64,000 nucleotides of DNA from JACQGZ01 sp036004665 (lineage in GTDB: Bacteria > Sysuimicrobiota > Sysuimicrobiia > Sysuimicrobiales > Humicultoraceae), in NCBI GenBank assembly GCA_036004665.1, contig DASYRG010000020.1:1-64000 (forward strand), given 5' to 3'. The notes under the pieces were generated by a model. The model did no database searches and was not told where the DNA came from. It saw nothing but the letters and a program-made list of their open reading frames with translations. Position 1 is the stretch's first letter. Every line of letters begins with the position of its first letter. Shown here piece after piece: positions 9,202 to 17,857 of the stretch. Made by a program: the position numbers and the translations under genes.

Positions 9202-10797
9202 CTAGCCCCGGCGTCCGCCGGTCGCGGCGGCGGGCTGCTCAATCCGCGGGAAGATCGGCACGCCGGGACGGACCCCCGTCCCCGCCCGCAGTTGGCCCCA
9301 CCGGGCGGCGTCGCTCACGCGCTGATCGGGCAGCGGCTCGGGGATCCCCAACTGCTCCCACGCCCGGGCGGTCGCCGTGACCAGCCAGGGCGAAAGCAGG
9401 ATGGAGGCCGCCCGCACCGCCTCGAGGACGTTGTAGAGAATCGTCCCGGCGCGTTCCGCCTTGCCCTCACGCAGCGACCGCCAGGGCGCCTCCTCGTCCA
9501 GGTATTTGTTGGCGGTGGCCAGGACCTTCCAGATCGCCTCCAGCGCCCCGCGGAAATCAAGGCGCGCCACCGCATCATCGACGGCCCCGGCCGCGGCCAC
9601 CGCGGTCTCCCGCAGACGCGCATCCCCACCCTCGTCTGCGCCCCGCTGGGGCACCCGGCTCTCGAAGTGCCGGTTCACCAGCGCCAGGCTGCGGTTGAGC
9701 AGGTTGCCGTAATCGTTGGCGAGATCCGCGTTGAAGCGCTGCGCCAGTACGCCGCGGCTGAAGTCGGCATCCTCCCCGAACGGGATGTCGCGGAGGAGAT
9801 AGTAGCGGATCGCATCCACCGCGATTGGCCGATCAACGCCTGCGCGCCCGGCGAACTCCTCCGCCGCGGCCACCGGGTGGATGACGTTTCCCAGGCTCTT
9901 GCTGATCTTCTGGCCTTCCACCGTGAGATAGCCATGCACGACTACCTGGCGGGGCGGCTCGATGCCGGCGGAGATCAGCATGGCCGGCCACAGCAGCGAG
10001 TGGAACCGGTTGATCCCCTTGCCGATCAGATGATAGGCTGGCCACCAGCGGCGAAAGCGCTCCTCGTCGGACCCGTAGCCCACGGCGGTGATGTAGTTGG
10101 TGAGCGCGTCAAACCACACGTAGATGACGTGGGTCGGATCCCCCGGAACGGGAATGCCCCATGACAGCTTCTCCACCGGCCGCGACACGGAGATGTCTTC
10201 GAGAGTATCGATGAGGCTCAGCATCTCGTGGGCGCGGGAGGCCGGCACGACGAAATCGGGACGCGCCGCGAAGAGGGCGCGAAGCTGCGCCCGGTACGCT
10301 GAGAGCCGGAAGAAGTAATTCTCTTCTTCGATCACGATGGGCTCGGTGTCGTGCTCTGGACATTTGCCGTCCACGAGGTCGCTCAGCGTGACGAATGCCT
10401 CATGGCCGACGCAGTACAACGCCTTGTAGTTCTTCTTGTAGAAGTCGCCCTTCGCGGCGACACGCTCCCAGATCTGCCGCACGCCGGCTTTGTGCCGTTC
10501 CTCGGTGGTGCGGATAAAGTCGTTGATGCTAAGGTTCAACACCGACGCCAGGTCCCGGAACTTGGCCGCGTTCTCATCGACGAAGGCGCGCACCTCTTTC
10601 CCCGCGGCCGCCGCGGAGGTGGCGTTCTTCTGCCCGTGCTCGTCGGTGCCGGTGAGGTAGTACACCTCATCGCCCCGCAGGCGGTGAAAGCGGGCCAGGA
10701 CGTCGGCTACGATCTTCTCGTAGGCGTGCCCGATGTGCGGGCTGGCGTTCACGTAATCGATGGCGGTCGTGATATAGAATCGTTCCACGGTCTTCAC
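9202..10797 (-). CDS. metG: Methionine-tRNA ligase, catalytic subunit
   Basis: 531 residues. Class I signatures are present: PHIGH (about residue 20) and KISKS (about residue 300, followed by LGN), with the Rossmann fold and an anticodon-binding helical domain after about 370. The connective-peptide knuckle reads CVGHEAF...CPEH, so one of the usual Cys ligands is His (C-H-C-H). The tRNA-binding domain normally fused to the C-terminus is encoded separately just downstream. The stop of the upstream GNAT gene overlaps this start by 4 bases. Confidence 0.97.
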   Translation of the reverse strand: MKTVERFYITTAIDYVNASPHIGHAYEKIVADVLARFHRLRGDEVYYLTGTDEHGQKNATSAAAAGKEVRAFVDENAAKFRDLASVLNLSINDFIRTTEERHKAGVRQIWERVAAKGDFYKKNYKALYCVGHEAFVTLSDLVDGKCPEHDTEPIVIEEENYFFRLSAYRAQLRALFAARPDFVVPASRAHEMLSLIDTLEDISVSRPVEKLSWGIPVPGDPTHVIYVWFDALTNYITAVGYGSDEERFRRWWPAYHLIGKGINRFHSLLWPAMLISAGIEPPRQVVVHGYLTVEGQKISKSLGNVIHPVAAAEEFAGRAGVDRPIAVDAIRYYLLRDIPFGEDADFSRGVLAQRFNADLANDYGNLLNRSLALVNRHFESRVPQRGADEGGDARLRETAVAAAGAVDDAVARLDFRGALEAIWKVLATANKYLDEEAPWRSLREGKAERAGTILYNVLEAVRAASILLSPWLVTATARAWEQLGIPEPLPDQRVSDAARWGQLRAGTGVRPGVPIFPRIEQPAAATGGRRG

Positions 10798-11456
10798 CTT
10801 CCCTGCGGGCCCTGTCCCTCTGCTCCCCCCTGCCGCGTCGCCCAGTCGCTGCGCAGGATGGCATAGAGTTTGCGACTCTCGTAGCCGCCCTTCACCCGCA
10901 TCGCCTCACGGAGCGTTCCCTCGTAGGTCATACCGGCTTTCTGCATGACGCGCTCCGAGGCCGCGTTGTCCACGTGGCAGTAGGCGTAGATGCGGTGCAG
11001 CCCGACCTCCGTGAAGCCGAAGCGCAGCACCGCGCCCAGCGCCTCCGTCGTGAGACCCCGATTCCAGTGCGGCCGGCCCAGTGCGTAGCCCACTGAGGCT
11101 CGCGCGTGCGCCGGGCTGTACTCCCCCAGCCGGATCGTCCCGATCACCTGACCGGTCGCCCGATCGACGATCCCCCAGGTGTCGGGCCTGCGCCGCCGGT
11201 CGCGCTCCAGGACATCCTCCAGAAACCGCCGCGAGTCGTCCACGCTGCGGTGCGGTTCCCAGGGGAGGTAGCGCGTCACCTCCGGGTCAGCGGCGTAGGC
11301 GAAGAGATCGGCGGCATCGCCCCCGCGGAGGGGACGCAGGATCAGCCTCGCCGTCTGCAGCGTCGGCAGCGTCTCGGGAATCCGGAGGTCCGCCGCCGCG
11401 ACGCTTAGTTCCCGGCGCTGCCTACGCGACCACCGCCTCGCGAGCCAGCCGCGCAC
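10794..11456 (-). CDS. GNAT-family N-acetyltransferase (RimJ/RimL type)
   Basis: About 220 residues from a GTG at 11456; the open frame starts at an ATG at 11483 inside the preceding gene and the true start is uncertain. The GNAT core begins LQTARLILRPLRGGDA; the acetyl-CoA-binding motif region is SVGYALGRPHWNRGLTTEA (V-x-x-x-x-R/Q-x-x-G/A variant), followed by FGFTEVGLHRIYAYCHVDN and ASERVMQKAGM, all typical of RimJ/RimL-like enzymes that acetylate protein N-termini or small molecules. It overlaps the MetE-like gene upstream and metG downstream, so it is embedded in a methionine-related operon. Confidence 0.85.
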   Translation of the reverse strand: MRGWLARRWSRRQRRELSVAAADLRIPETLPTLQTARLILRPLRGGDAADLFAYAADPEVTRYLPWEPHRSVDDSRRFLEDVLERDRRRRPDTWGIVDRATGQVIGTIRLGEYSPAHARASVGYALGRPHWNRGLTTEALGAVLRFGFTEVGLHRIYAYCHVDNAASERVMQKAGMTYEGTLREAMRVKGGYESRKLYAILRSDWATRQGGAEGQGPQGR

Positions 11457-12546
11457 CCTCGACCATGTTCTGGAGTTTGGCAAAGGCCACGTCCCAGGTG
11501 CGTGTCCGCAGTCCGCAGTCGGGGTTCACCCAGATGCGCTCCGGGCGCCCCAGAATGTCCACAGCCTGCAGGATCTTCTCTTTGACCTCCTCCGGCGACT
11601 CAATCACGTCGGCGTGCACATCGAGGACCCCGAGGCCGATCGCCCGCGGGTCGGCGAACTCTTTGAAGATGTTCACGATATTGTAGTCACCGGTATTCTT
11701 GAATTCCAGCGTCAGCATGTCCACCTTCATATCGAGAATGTGGGGGTAGAGCGCCCGGTAGTCGCTGTAGCAGATGTGGATGCTGACGCGCGCCCGCAGC
11801 CCCTCGACGGCCGCGTTGAAGGCCTCGACGAGGATGGGCACCTCCTCAGCATGGGTCGTCGCCGCCGGCTCGTCCACTTGGATCCAGTCCGCCCCTACCT
11901 CCACCAGCGACTGCAGGGTCGGCCGCAGCACCTCCGTTGCCAGGTCGAGGGTGAAGCGGCGCTTCGCCTCATACTTCCGCTTGCGCAGGTCGGCGATCTC
12001 TCCGGCCTCCCGCAGGTAGTACTCGTTGAAAGACCAGTCCGCCAGCGTGTAGGGACCGGTCACCGGAATCTTCACCGGACGGCGCGCCTGCCGCTTGACG
12101 TAGCCCAGTTCATCGAGATGAAAGGGCTCGCGCAGCGCTACCCGGTCCACCACCGCGGCCTTCCGGTAGTAGCGGTTGTCGAAGGAGCGCACGTGCCCGT
12201 AAAACTGGAAGCCGTCGATGCGGCGCACCGGATATTCGTACATCTCCACCCGGCGGGCCTCCCCGTCGTAGACCACGTCCAATCCCGCCGCTTCTTCCAG
12301 CCGGATGGCGAAGAGCGCCGCCCAGTCGCGTATGGCGGCCTTCGTCTTCTCCGAGGGCTCCCCGCCCCCGTTGAGCAGCCGCCGCAGATCATCGATCCCC
12401 TCGATCTCGAGGCGCGCGCCCCAGTGATCCAGGTCGGCCCAGTCCTCCCGAGAGAGTCTGGTTCCCCGCACCCCCTTGAGCAGCCAGGCGGGTTTGGCCA
12501 GACTGCCGACTTCCTGCGTCGGAAAGAGCTTGTCCACGGCGATCAC
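11422..12546 (-). CDS. Cobalamin-independent methionine synthase, zinc-bearing catalytic unit (MetE C-terminal-like)
   Basis: 374 residues, half the length of classical MetE. The zinc and homocysteine site is visible: VSIHICYSDY (His and Cys ligands, about 250), TLEFKNTGDYN (Glu, about 278) and NPDCGLRTR (Cys, about 345). This matches the C-terminal catalytic domain of MetE, or archaeal 'core' MetE. It overlaps by 4 bases the gene for a second MetE-like protein lacking the ligands; together they look like a split two-chain enzyme. A Met-specific T-box precedes the pair. The methyl donor (folate or another carrier) cannot be told from sequence. Confidence 0.9.
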   Translation of the reverse strand: MIAVDKLFPTQEVGSLAKPAWLLKGVRGTRLSREDWADLDHWGARLEIEGIDDLRRLLNGGGEPSEKTKAAIRDWAALFAIRLEEAAGLDVVYDGEARRVEMYEYPVRRIDGFQFYGHVRSFDNRYYRKAAVVDRVALREPFHLDELGYVKRQARRPVKIPVTGPYTLADWSFNEYYLREAGEIADLRKRKYEAKRRFTLDLATEVLRPTLQSLVEVGADWIQVDEPAATTHAEEVPILVEAFNAAVEGLRARVSIHICYSDYRALYPHILDMKVDMLTLEFKNTGDYNIVNIFKEFADPRAIGLGVLDVHADVIESPEEVKEKILQAVDILGRPERIWVNPDCGLRTRTWDVAFAKLQNMVEGARLAREAVVA

Positions 12547-13487
12547 CTCAGCAGCCGCTTCACCTCGGCCAACCGCCGCCCCTTGGCGACGGCGACCTCG
12601 TACGGCAGGAATTCGAGATCACAACTCGGCAGCACCGACACCACGCTCGCGCCGAGCCGGTCGGCTACACGGGCCACGGTGGCCGCGGTCTCCTCCGCGC
12701 CCTCCAGCAGCGAGTTCCGCCCCTCGAGGGCGCCCAGGAGCAGCCCCTTCGAGCCGGCGCGGCCCTCGAGGTGTTCCAGGTCGGTGGCAAAGAGGTCGAA
12801 GCCCACCTCATCCACCGGGGCGTCTAGCAGGGCGCCCAGCACCGGCGCAGCATCCCCGAAGTACGTGTACAGTCCGGTGCGGACGGTGAGCCCGTCGACC
12901 ACGCGTGCCAGCGCCTCATGTGCCCGAGACTCGCTCCCGTTAGCGCGGGCGCTCACCAGCACGGGATCGGAGAACTGGATATAGCGGCACCCCGCCTCCG
13001 CCAGCCCCACCGCCTCGGCCCGCAGCACCTCCGCGACATCGCGCAGCAGCGCATCGCGGTCACCGTACGCCTGATCCTCTGAGAGCGCCGCAAAGGCCCA
13101 CGGCGTCGGCAGGATCGCCTTCCACGGCCGCCCCTCCAGTGGTTCGCGCACGGTCCAGCGGAGCACCGCGCCTCCCACGGGCCTGAGCCGGTGCTCGATC
13201 ACGGGCCGGCGGTAGAAGCTGTTGTTGTCGAACCAGCGCGTCACCGGGCCGGCGTGCACGCCGGGCACCTCGTCGGCCAGCGGACGTAGCAGGTCCTGCC
13301 AGCGCAGGAGGCCGTCGGTGACGTAGTCGAACCCCCACTCCTCCTGGAGGCCGACGAGGCGGCGGGCCTCTTCTTCCGCCTGCAGGCGCAGGGAGTCGGC
13401 ATCGAGCCGTCCCCGCTCGAAGGCGCGGCTGGCCGCGATGAGCTCTTCCGACCGTGGAAAGATCCCGCTCAGGTGTGCGAACGCCAT
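12543..13487 (-). CDS. MetE N-terminal-like protein (zinc-site-less partner)
   Basis: 314 residues from the ATG at 13487, preceded by a strong GGGAGG ribosome site (an in-frame ATG at 13508 lies inside the T-box terminator). It is a UROD/MetE-type TIM barrel: HLSGIFPRSEELIAASRAF start, FDYVTDGLLRWQDL, RWFDNNSFYRRPV. Where the catalytic half has HIC it reads TGLYTYFGD, so the zinc ligands are missing, although a late Cys (LPSCDLEFLPY) remains. This is as expected for the N-terminal domain of MetE. It is first in the T-box-controlled operon and overlaps the catalytic gene by 4 bases. Confidence 0.85.
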   Translation of the reverse strand: MAFAHLSGIFPRSEELIAASRAFERGRLDADSLRLQAEEEARRLVGLQEEWGFDYVTDGLLRWQDLLRPLADEVPGVHAGPVTRWFDNNSFYRRPVIEHRLRPVGGAVLRWTVREPLEGRPWKAILPTPWAFAALSEDQAYGDRDALLRDVAEVLRAEAVGLAEAGCRYIQFSDPVLVSARANGSESRAHEALARVVDGLTVRTGLYTYFGDAAPVLGALLDAPVDEVGFDLFATDLEHLEGRAGSKGLLLGALEGRNSLLEGAEETAATVARVADRLGASVVSVLPSCDLEFLPYEVAVAKGRRLAEVKRLLR

Positions 13488-13504
13488 CCATCCTCCCTGC
13501 AAAC

Positions 13505-13538
13505 ACAAAGCCCCCTCGCCCCACCGGGCGAGAGGGAC
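13505..13538 (-). terminator. Intrinsic terminator of the Met T-box
   Basis: Minus-strand hairpin CCCTCTCGCCC / GGGCGAGGGGG with a four-base loop, followed by CTTTGTGTTT. It competes with the T-box antiterminator next to it. Confidence 0.85.
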
Positions 13539-13775
13539 TCCCGCGGTACCACCTGGGTTCGCGCGGCCTCGCAGCCTGCGCCTCGTCGGGTACGTCCGCT
13601 TCGTGGAGATACCCCGGCCCGCTATCGAGGGCGTCCGGACGAGGCTACCGGCGGCCCTCTCCCGCCTTCACCCCGTCTGCTCGGAAGCCATGTTCACCCC
13701 GCCTTCGCCGCCGGCTCTCACCTCTCCCGGCTCGCTCCATGGGGCTGGTGCGAGGCTACTCCGCTTCCTCACTGC
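13505..13775 (-). promoter_or_regulatory. T-box riboswitch leader, methionine-specific
   Basis: On the minus strand the conserved antiterminator box AGGTGGTACCGCGG lies at 13541-13554. Stem I begins near 13770 and contains the AG-rich bulge and the specifier loop GGTGAACATGGC, whose codon ATG (13689-13691) designates Met. Compared with the Pro T-box of this window, GAAC precedes the specifier in the same way. A GC hairpin with a T-rich tail follows (13505-13538), giving termination when tRNA-Met is charged. It should switch on the split metE operon when methionine is scarce. Confidence 0.93.
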
Positions 13776-13939
13776 TTGGCCTGATTGTATGAACGGCGGT
13801 CAAGCCATGTCAACATGCGGGAGCGCGTCTGCGAGAATCACTGCAGCGCTGAACTGAGCATCGGCTACTTTGCAACGGTTGCGCGGGTTGCCCAAGCCCG
13901 AGCAATCAATGAGATCGACCCGTCTGACTGCGCCGGGAG

Positions 13940-14674
13940 TCACCCTCGTAAGCGGTCCCGCAGCCGCGCTCTGGCGGTCTCATGGAGCGACATAGCGTAG
14001 GCGGGGGCGGGTCCCTGGCCGCCCAAGAATGGCTGCCAGTAGTCTTCGAAACTCGCAAACGGCGTCAGTACGTCGATTGCCATCACCTCAACCCCATTCA
14101 GTCCGGCACGCTCGAAGAGCTCCACGAGAGCCTCTGGGCGGCACAGCGGAAAACGGATCCCTTCGTCCATCTTCGCAGCGTCTGGGTTGAGCTCGACCGC
14201 TGCGTCCCAGAAGAATCGCATGAGCTCCATCTTTCCAGCGTAGTCCCAGACGTACGCCCCGATGGTGCCCCCCTTGCCCGTCACCCTCGTCATCTCGGCG
14301 AGTGCGGCGCGCTGATCCGGAACAAAGTTCAAGACCAGCCCCGAGACCACCACATCGACCGACGCGTCATCCAGCGGGATCGCTGTCGCACTGCCTTGGT
14401 GAAGTACCGCCCGCCCCGCGAGATGCTCTCTCGCCGTCTCGAGAAATCCTTCCGAAGGCTCGACGCCGGCGACCGAAGACGGCGAGCACTGGTCCACAAT
14501 CGCCGCACACAGCGCTCCCGTACCGCATCCCACGTCCAGCCACTTTCGGCCGGCGGGAATGCCCAGCCAAGCGAGAAACAGGGGCGCGACCCGACGGCTC
14601 CAGCGACCGACATACTGCTCATAGGGGTCCCCGCGCTCCCAGGTGTCGGACACGTGTTTGTGGTCCACGGTCAA
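13940..14674 (-). CDS. Class I SAM-dependent methyltransferase (UbiE-like)
   Basis: 244 residues. SAM-binding motif I WLDVGCGTGALC at about 46-57, the acidic motif after it (VAGVEPSEGF), motif II region ASVDVVVSGLVLNFVPD (about 110-127), and the GGTIGAYVWDY strand are typical of methyltransferase type 11/UbiE enzymes. The substrate is unknown. It stands alone between the T-box region and an AT-rich fragment, with looser spacing than its neighbours, which hints at later acquisition. No regulatory site is seen in the 13776-13939 and 14675-14904 flanks. Confidence 0.85.
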   Translation of the reverse strand: MTVDHKHVSDTWERGDPYEQYVGRWSRRVAPLFLAWLGIPAGRKWLDVGCGTGALCAAIVDQCSPSSVAGVEPSEGFLETAREHLAGRAVLHQGSATAIPLDDASVDVVVSGLVLNFVPDQRAALAEMTRVTGKGGTIGAYVWDYAGKMELMRFFWDAAVELNPDAAKMDEGIRFPLCRPEALVELFERAGLNGVEVMAIDVLTPFASFEDYWQPFLGGQGPAPAYAMSLHETARARLRDRLRG

Positions 14675-14904
14675 ACCCTTCTACGCATCGTTCGATGCCC
14701 AACGACCGGGAAATGAGCTGCGAGCCGCGGCAACCGATGCGGCGTCGAGGACTCGATTAACGTAGACAGCTCAGATGCCGTGGACATTGCAGCGTAGTGT
14801 TGACCAGCGGGGGACGGCGACGCGACTATTCGGCAAAGTGGCCGCCAGCCTACGCGCATGGTTCAGTTCACGCGGCGGACTCTCTTCTTCGACCAAGCAC
14901 TTAT

Positions 14905-15165
14905 CTATCGCTTCTTCCCTTTTGCTTCTGCTCTTTCCAAATTTTTCTTTACTCTGAACTTCACAATCCTGCTAATCAAATCGAAAGGAATTGGCTTATC
15001 TAATGGAAATCTTACCCTTCCCTTTCCTCCTTGATAGACAGCTAGCTCTTTCTTGACTCTCTCAATTCCTCTTAAGACAGGATACAGCCCGATATGTTTT
15101 TTGTAAGCAGCAAAATAGACCAAATACTTACCTTTCAGGGTGAAGGTCCGGTACTTGATAACTAA
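14905..15165 (-). pseudogene. Truncated DUF1801 (YdhG-like) gene fragment in AT-rich DNA
   Basis: The minus strand encodes the C-terminal ~85 residues of a DUF1801 protein (FTLKGKYLVYFAAYKKHIGL ... FPLDKPIPFDLISRIVKFRV). The family's N-terminal ~40 residues (dimer helix and the ISYxMPTF lead-in) are absent: upstream sequence in the same open frame (to 15249) is GC-rich and unrelated, and no intact start fits. The segment is strikingly AT-rich (about 40% GC by eye) and Lys/Ile-rich compared with its neighbours. It is most likely a remnant of a gene from a low-GC donor, broken at its 5' end. No signal is seen in 15166-15384. Confidence 0.75.
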
Positions 15166-15384
15166 TTGTTTCTTCTGCGTACCCCGCCTGTGAGGTCGCG
15201 CGACCCGCATCGCTCGCTGCAGTGTTAGACAGACCTGCACAACGCGCAAGATGCCCCGAAACTCCCCGTCTTCAAGGCTGCGTGGCGATTGACCCTCGAT
15301 CAGAAGCGCGCGACCGCCTCCGCATAGACGCCCTTGACGTCGGCCACTTCCAGGGATACGTCACTCGCTCTCCCTCATCCGGTG

Positions 15385-16497
15385 CTACGTCCCGAGGCCT
15401 TCGCCCGTCTCCTGGATCAAGTGATCCACAACGGCTTCCAGCTGGCCGGTCTTCTGGTACGTCGCCAGCTGCCGGTCGGCGCTGCTCCCCTCCTCCAGGA
15501 TCTGGAAGGCGTACTCGACCTCTGTGCGCGTGCCCAGCTCGTCGAGGACGTCGTCGAGGAACCACTCGATCATCTCGCGGATGAGGTCGCGGGCTGGGAG
15601 CTCCTCCTGCTTGCCGAAGTCGATCAGCTTGCCGTCGAGCCCATACCGCACGGCGCGCCACTTGTTCTCTTCGATCAGGTCGAAGGGATAGACGCGGAAT
15701 GTCAGGTTGTCGCGGCGGAGTTTCCAGCATTTGGCCACGATGGCCTGGAGGATGGCCGCCACGCAGATCGCCTCGTCGACGCGCGTGCAGACGTCGCAGA
15801 TGCGGAACTCCAGTGTGGGGTACTTCCAGTTCGGCCGGACGTCCCACCAGATCTTCGTCCCATCGGGGATCGAGTTCGTGACCATCATCGTCTCCACGTA
15901 ATACATCAGGTCGGCCCACGACTCAAAGACCCGGGGGATTCCGGTGCGCGGAAAGTTGCGGAAGATGACGCTGCGATAAGATTTCAGGCCCGTGTTACGC
16001 CCCATCCAGAACGGCGAACTGGTCGAGAGACAGAGCACGTGCGGCAGCAGGTAGCGGGAGACGTTCATGGCATCGATGAGGAACTCACGATCTTCGATGC
16101 CGATGTGCACGTGTGTGCCGAAGATCAGGAGCTGCTGGGCCAGATCGCCCATGTCTTTGCGCACGCCCAGGTAACGCTCCAGCGGCGTAATGTCCTGCTT
16201 CAGCCAGGAGGAAAAGGGATGGGTGCCGGCCGCGGCGATCTTCAGCCCGTTTTTGCCGGCCAGCTCAATGATCGCCCGCCGCAGCCGGATGAGCTCGGCC
16301 CGGGCCTCGGCGGGGTCCTTGCAGACGGTGCTGCCGACCTCCACGATCGACTGGTGCATCTCGGGCTTGAGTTGTTCGCGCAGCACCAGCTGCCCCTCTT
16401 CCAGGATCTCGGTGATGTAGGAGCGCAGCTCGCGCGTCTCCGGATCGATGATCTGATATTCCTCCTCGATGCCGATCGTCAGGGACGGGGGCTGCAC
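15385..16497 (-). CDS. YbdK/GCS2-family carboxylate-amine ligase
   Basis: 370 residues, the usual length. Glutamate-cysteine-ligase type 2 motifs: LTIGIEEEYQIIDPETREL at the start (Mg/ATP-binding Glu residues), GTHVHIGIEDREF (about 127-139) and LEFRICDVCTRVDEA (about 220). These enzymes join a carboxylate, usually the gamma-carboxyl of Glu, to an amine through an acyl phosphate; E. coli YbdK makes gamma-Glu-Cys only weakly, so the true substrate of the family is open. It is the last gene of a four-gene operon with two ATP-grasp enzymes and an esterase (7-base gap to the gene before). Confidence 0.92.
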   Translation of the reverse strand: MQPPSLTIGIEEEYQIIDPETRELRSYITEILEEGQLVLREQLKPEMHQSIVEVGSTVCKDPAEARAELIRLRRAIIELAGKNGLKIAAAGTHPFSSWLKQDITPLERYLGVRKDMGDLAQQLLIFGTHVHIGIEDREFLIDAMNVSRYLLPHVLCLSTSSPFWMGRNTGLKSYRSVIFRNFPRTGIPRVFESWADLMYYVETMMVTNSIPDGTKIWWDVRPNWKYPTLEFRICDVCTRVDEAICVAAILQAIVAKCWKLRRDNLTFRVYPFDLIEENKWRAVRYGLDGKLIDFGKQEELPARDLIREMIEWFLDDVLDELGTRTEVEYAFQILEEGSSADRQLATYQKTGQLEAVVDHLIQETGEGLGT

Positions 16498-16504
16498 GCC
16501 GTCC

Positions 16505-17857
16505 TCACCGCCTCTCGATCAAGAACGTCGTATTGGTCGACCCGCCTCCGGCCGTGACGTTCAGCAGCGCCGCCGTGGAGAGGCGGGTGACGGCGCCCTC
16601 CACGTAGCTCCCCTGGGAAACGAAGGGGTCGACGTCCAGCATGCGGTCGAAGATGGCCAGCCTCCCGTCCACCATGCTGGGGAACGGCTCGCTGGGAATG
16701 ATCACCCGTTCCTGCACCACGGTGGGCTCGGCTAACCCCGTCTGCACGGCCCGTTCCCACCCGGCGCCGTCCGTCTCCCACCCCAAGGTGATACCCTTGC
16801 CCCCGTATTCGTCGTTCGACTTGAGCACGAACTGTTCGCGCGACTCGAGGATGAACGGAATCAGGTCCACGGTCTGTCCCTGGTAGGTGACGTTGCGCTC
16901 TTCCACCCGGCGGGTCCAGGGGATGTGCGCGTCGATGACCTTCCGCTCCTCCGCCGTGAACAGCGGCGCGTTGCGCTCGTCGCTGAGGACGGCCAGGGAG
17001 GCCTTCTTGTGCAGGATCTTGCAGCGGAACGGGTTGACCATGCAGACCGCCCCGTCGCGCACCGCCCGCACTACGGCGTGGTCCAGCCCGCCGCGGTCGA
17101 CCAACTCGCTGATGAGAACGCGCTTGTAGACGAGGTCCACCGGCCCCCCGTCCGCCCAGAGGCGGCCGCCCGCGTACTCGACTTCCCGCGGATCGGCGAT
17201 GACGCAGTCGATTCCGCGCTCGGTGAAGTACTGGCGGAACAGCACGAACTCGCTGTAGGTCGGCACTTCTCTCCAGTCCAGGATGGCGATGCGCGGCAGG
17301 TCGCGCCGGCCCGCCCACTGCTGGTAGGCGTCCAGCAGCGCGTGCAGCACGCCGTGCCGGGCGGGCAGCGGACGCAGTTCGTAGTGGCGGAGGAATTCGC
17401 GCATCACCGGCAGCGTCAGGAAGAGCTCGGCCAGAAGGTCCGAGTAGGCCGCCGCCGCCGGCGTCTCGGCATTGTACTCCGAATAGCGCAGCAGCCCGGC
17501 CTCGGGATCGAAAAACGCGTCCAGGCGCGAGGTCGGGCTGGGGGCGCGGAAGCCGGGGTCATGCTGCACGAGCTCTTCCTCCCACTCCATCAGGCCGAAC
17601 TGCGCGCGGAAATCCCGATCGCTGAGGGCGGCGCGGTAGGCGCGGTCGAAGGCGCGCAGGAGCAGGCGCGAGCGGTCGGAGAGGAAGCGATACTGCTCCG
17701 GCGTGAGGAAGCGTGGCCGGAGCACGGTGCAGAGCGGCCGGTCCCCGAAGTAGAGCCCGCGCGCCCGCAGCTGCAGATCGAGCGCCGCCTGGCACTCCTG
17801 CGCGACCTCGTCGGTCAGGAGGTCATGATAGGTCTGGATCGCGTCGTGGAGGCGCAT
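16505..17857 (-). CDS. Circularly permuted ATP-grasp ligase
   Basis: 450 residues. The C-terminal third carries the nucleotide-binding segment EQFVLKSNDEYGGKGITLGW (about 315-335) and VVQERVIIPSEPFPS, and ends with a Gly/Thr-rich loop (TAGGGSTNTTFLIERR). The N-terminal part has SEYNAETPAAAAYSDLL, like the circularly permuted ATP-grasp proteins (COG2308/glutathionylspermidine-synthase-like) that form amide bonds through acyl phosphates. It overlaps the RimK-like gene upstream by 35 bases and lies 7 bases before the YbdK-like gene. Substrates are unknown; co-expression with three other enzymes suggests one step of a short biosynthetic route. Confidence 0.85.
   Translation of the reverse strand: MRLHDAIQTYHDLLTDEVAQECQAALDLQLRARGLYFGDRPLCTVLRPRFLTPEQYRFLSDRSRLLLRAFDRAYRAALSDRDFRAQFGLMEWEEELVQHDPGFRAPSPTSRLDAFFDPEAGLLRYSEYNAETPAAAAYSDLLAELFLTLPVMREFLRHYELRPLPARHGVLHALLDAYQQWAGRRDLPRIAILDWREVPTYSEFVLFRQYFTERGIDCVIADPREVEYAGGRLWADGGPVDLVYKRVLISELVDRGGLDHAVVRAVRDGAVCMVNPFRCKILHKKASLAVLSDERNAPLFTAEERKVIDAHIPWTRRVEERNVTYQGQTVDLIPFILESREQFVLKSNDEYGGKGITLGWETDGAGWERAVQTGLAEPTVVQERVIIPSEPFPSMVDGRLAIFDRMLDVDPFVSQGSYVEGAVTRLSTAALLNVTAGGGSTNTTFLIERR

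Noticed and set aside
13438..13857. Plus-strand frames over the Met leader
   Set aside because: They cover the T-box on the other strand and have no protein character or ribosome site.
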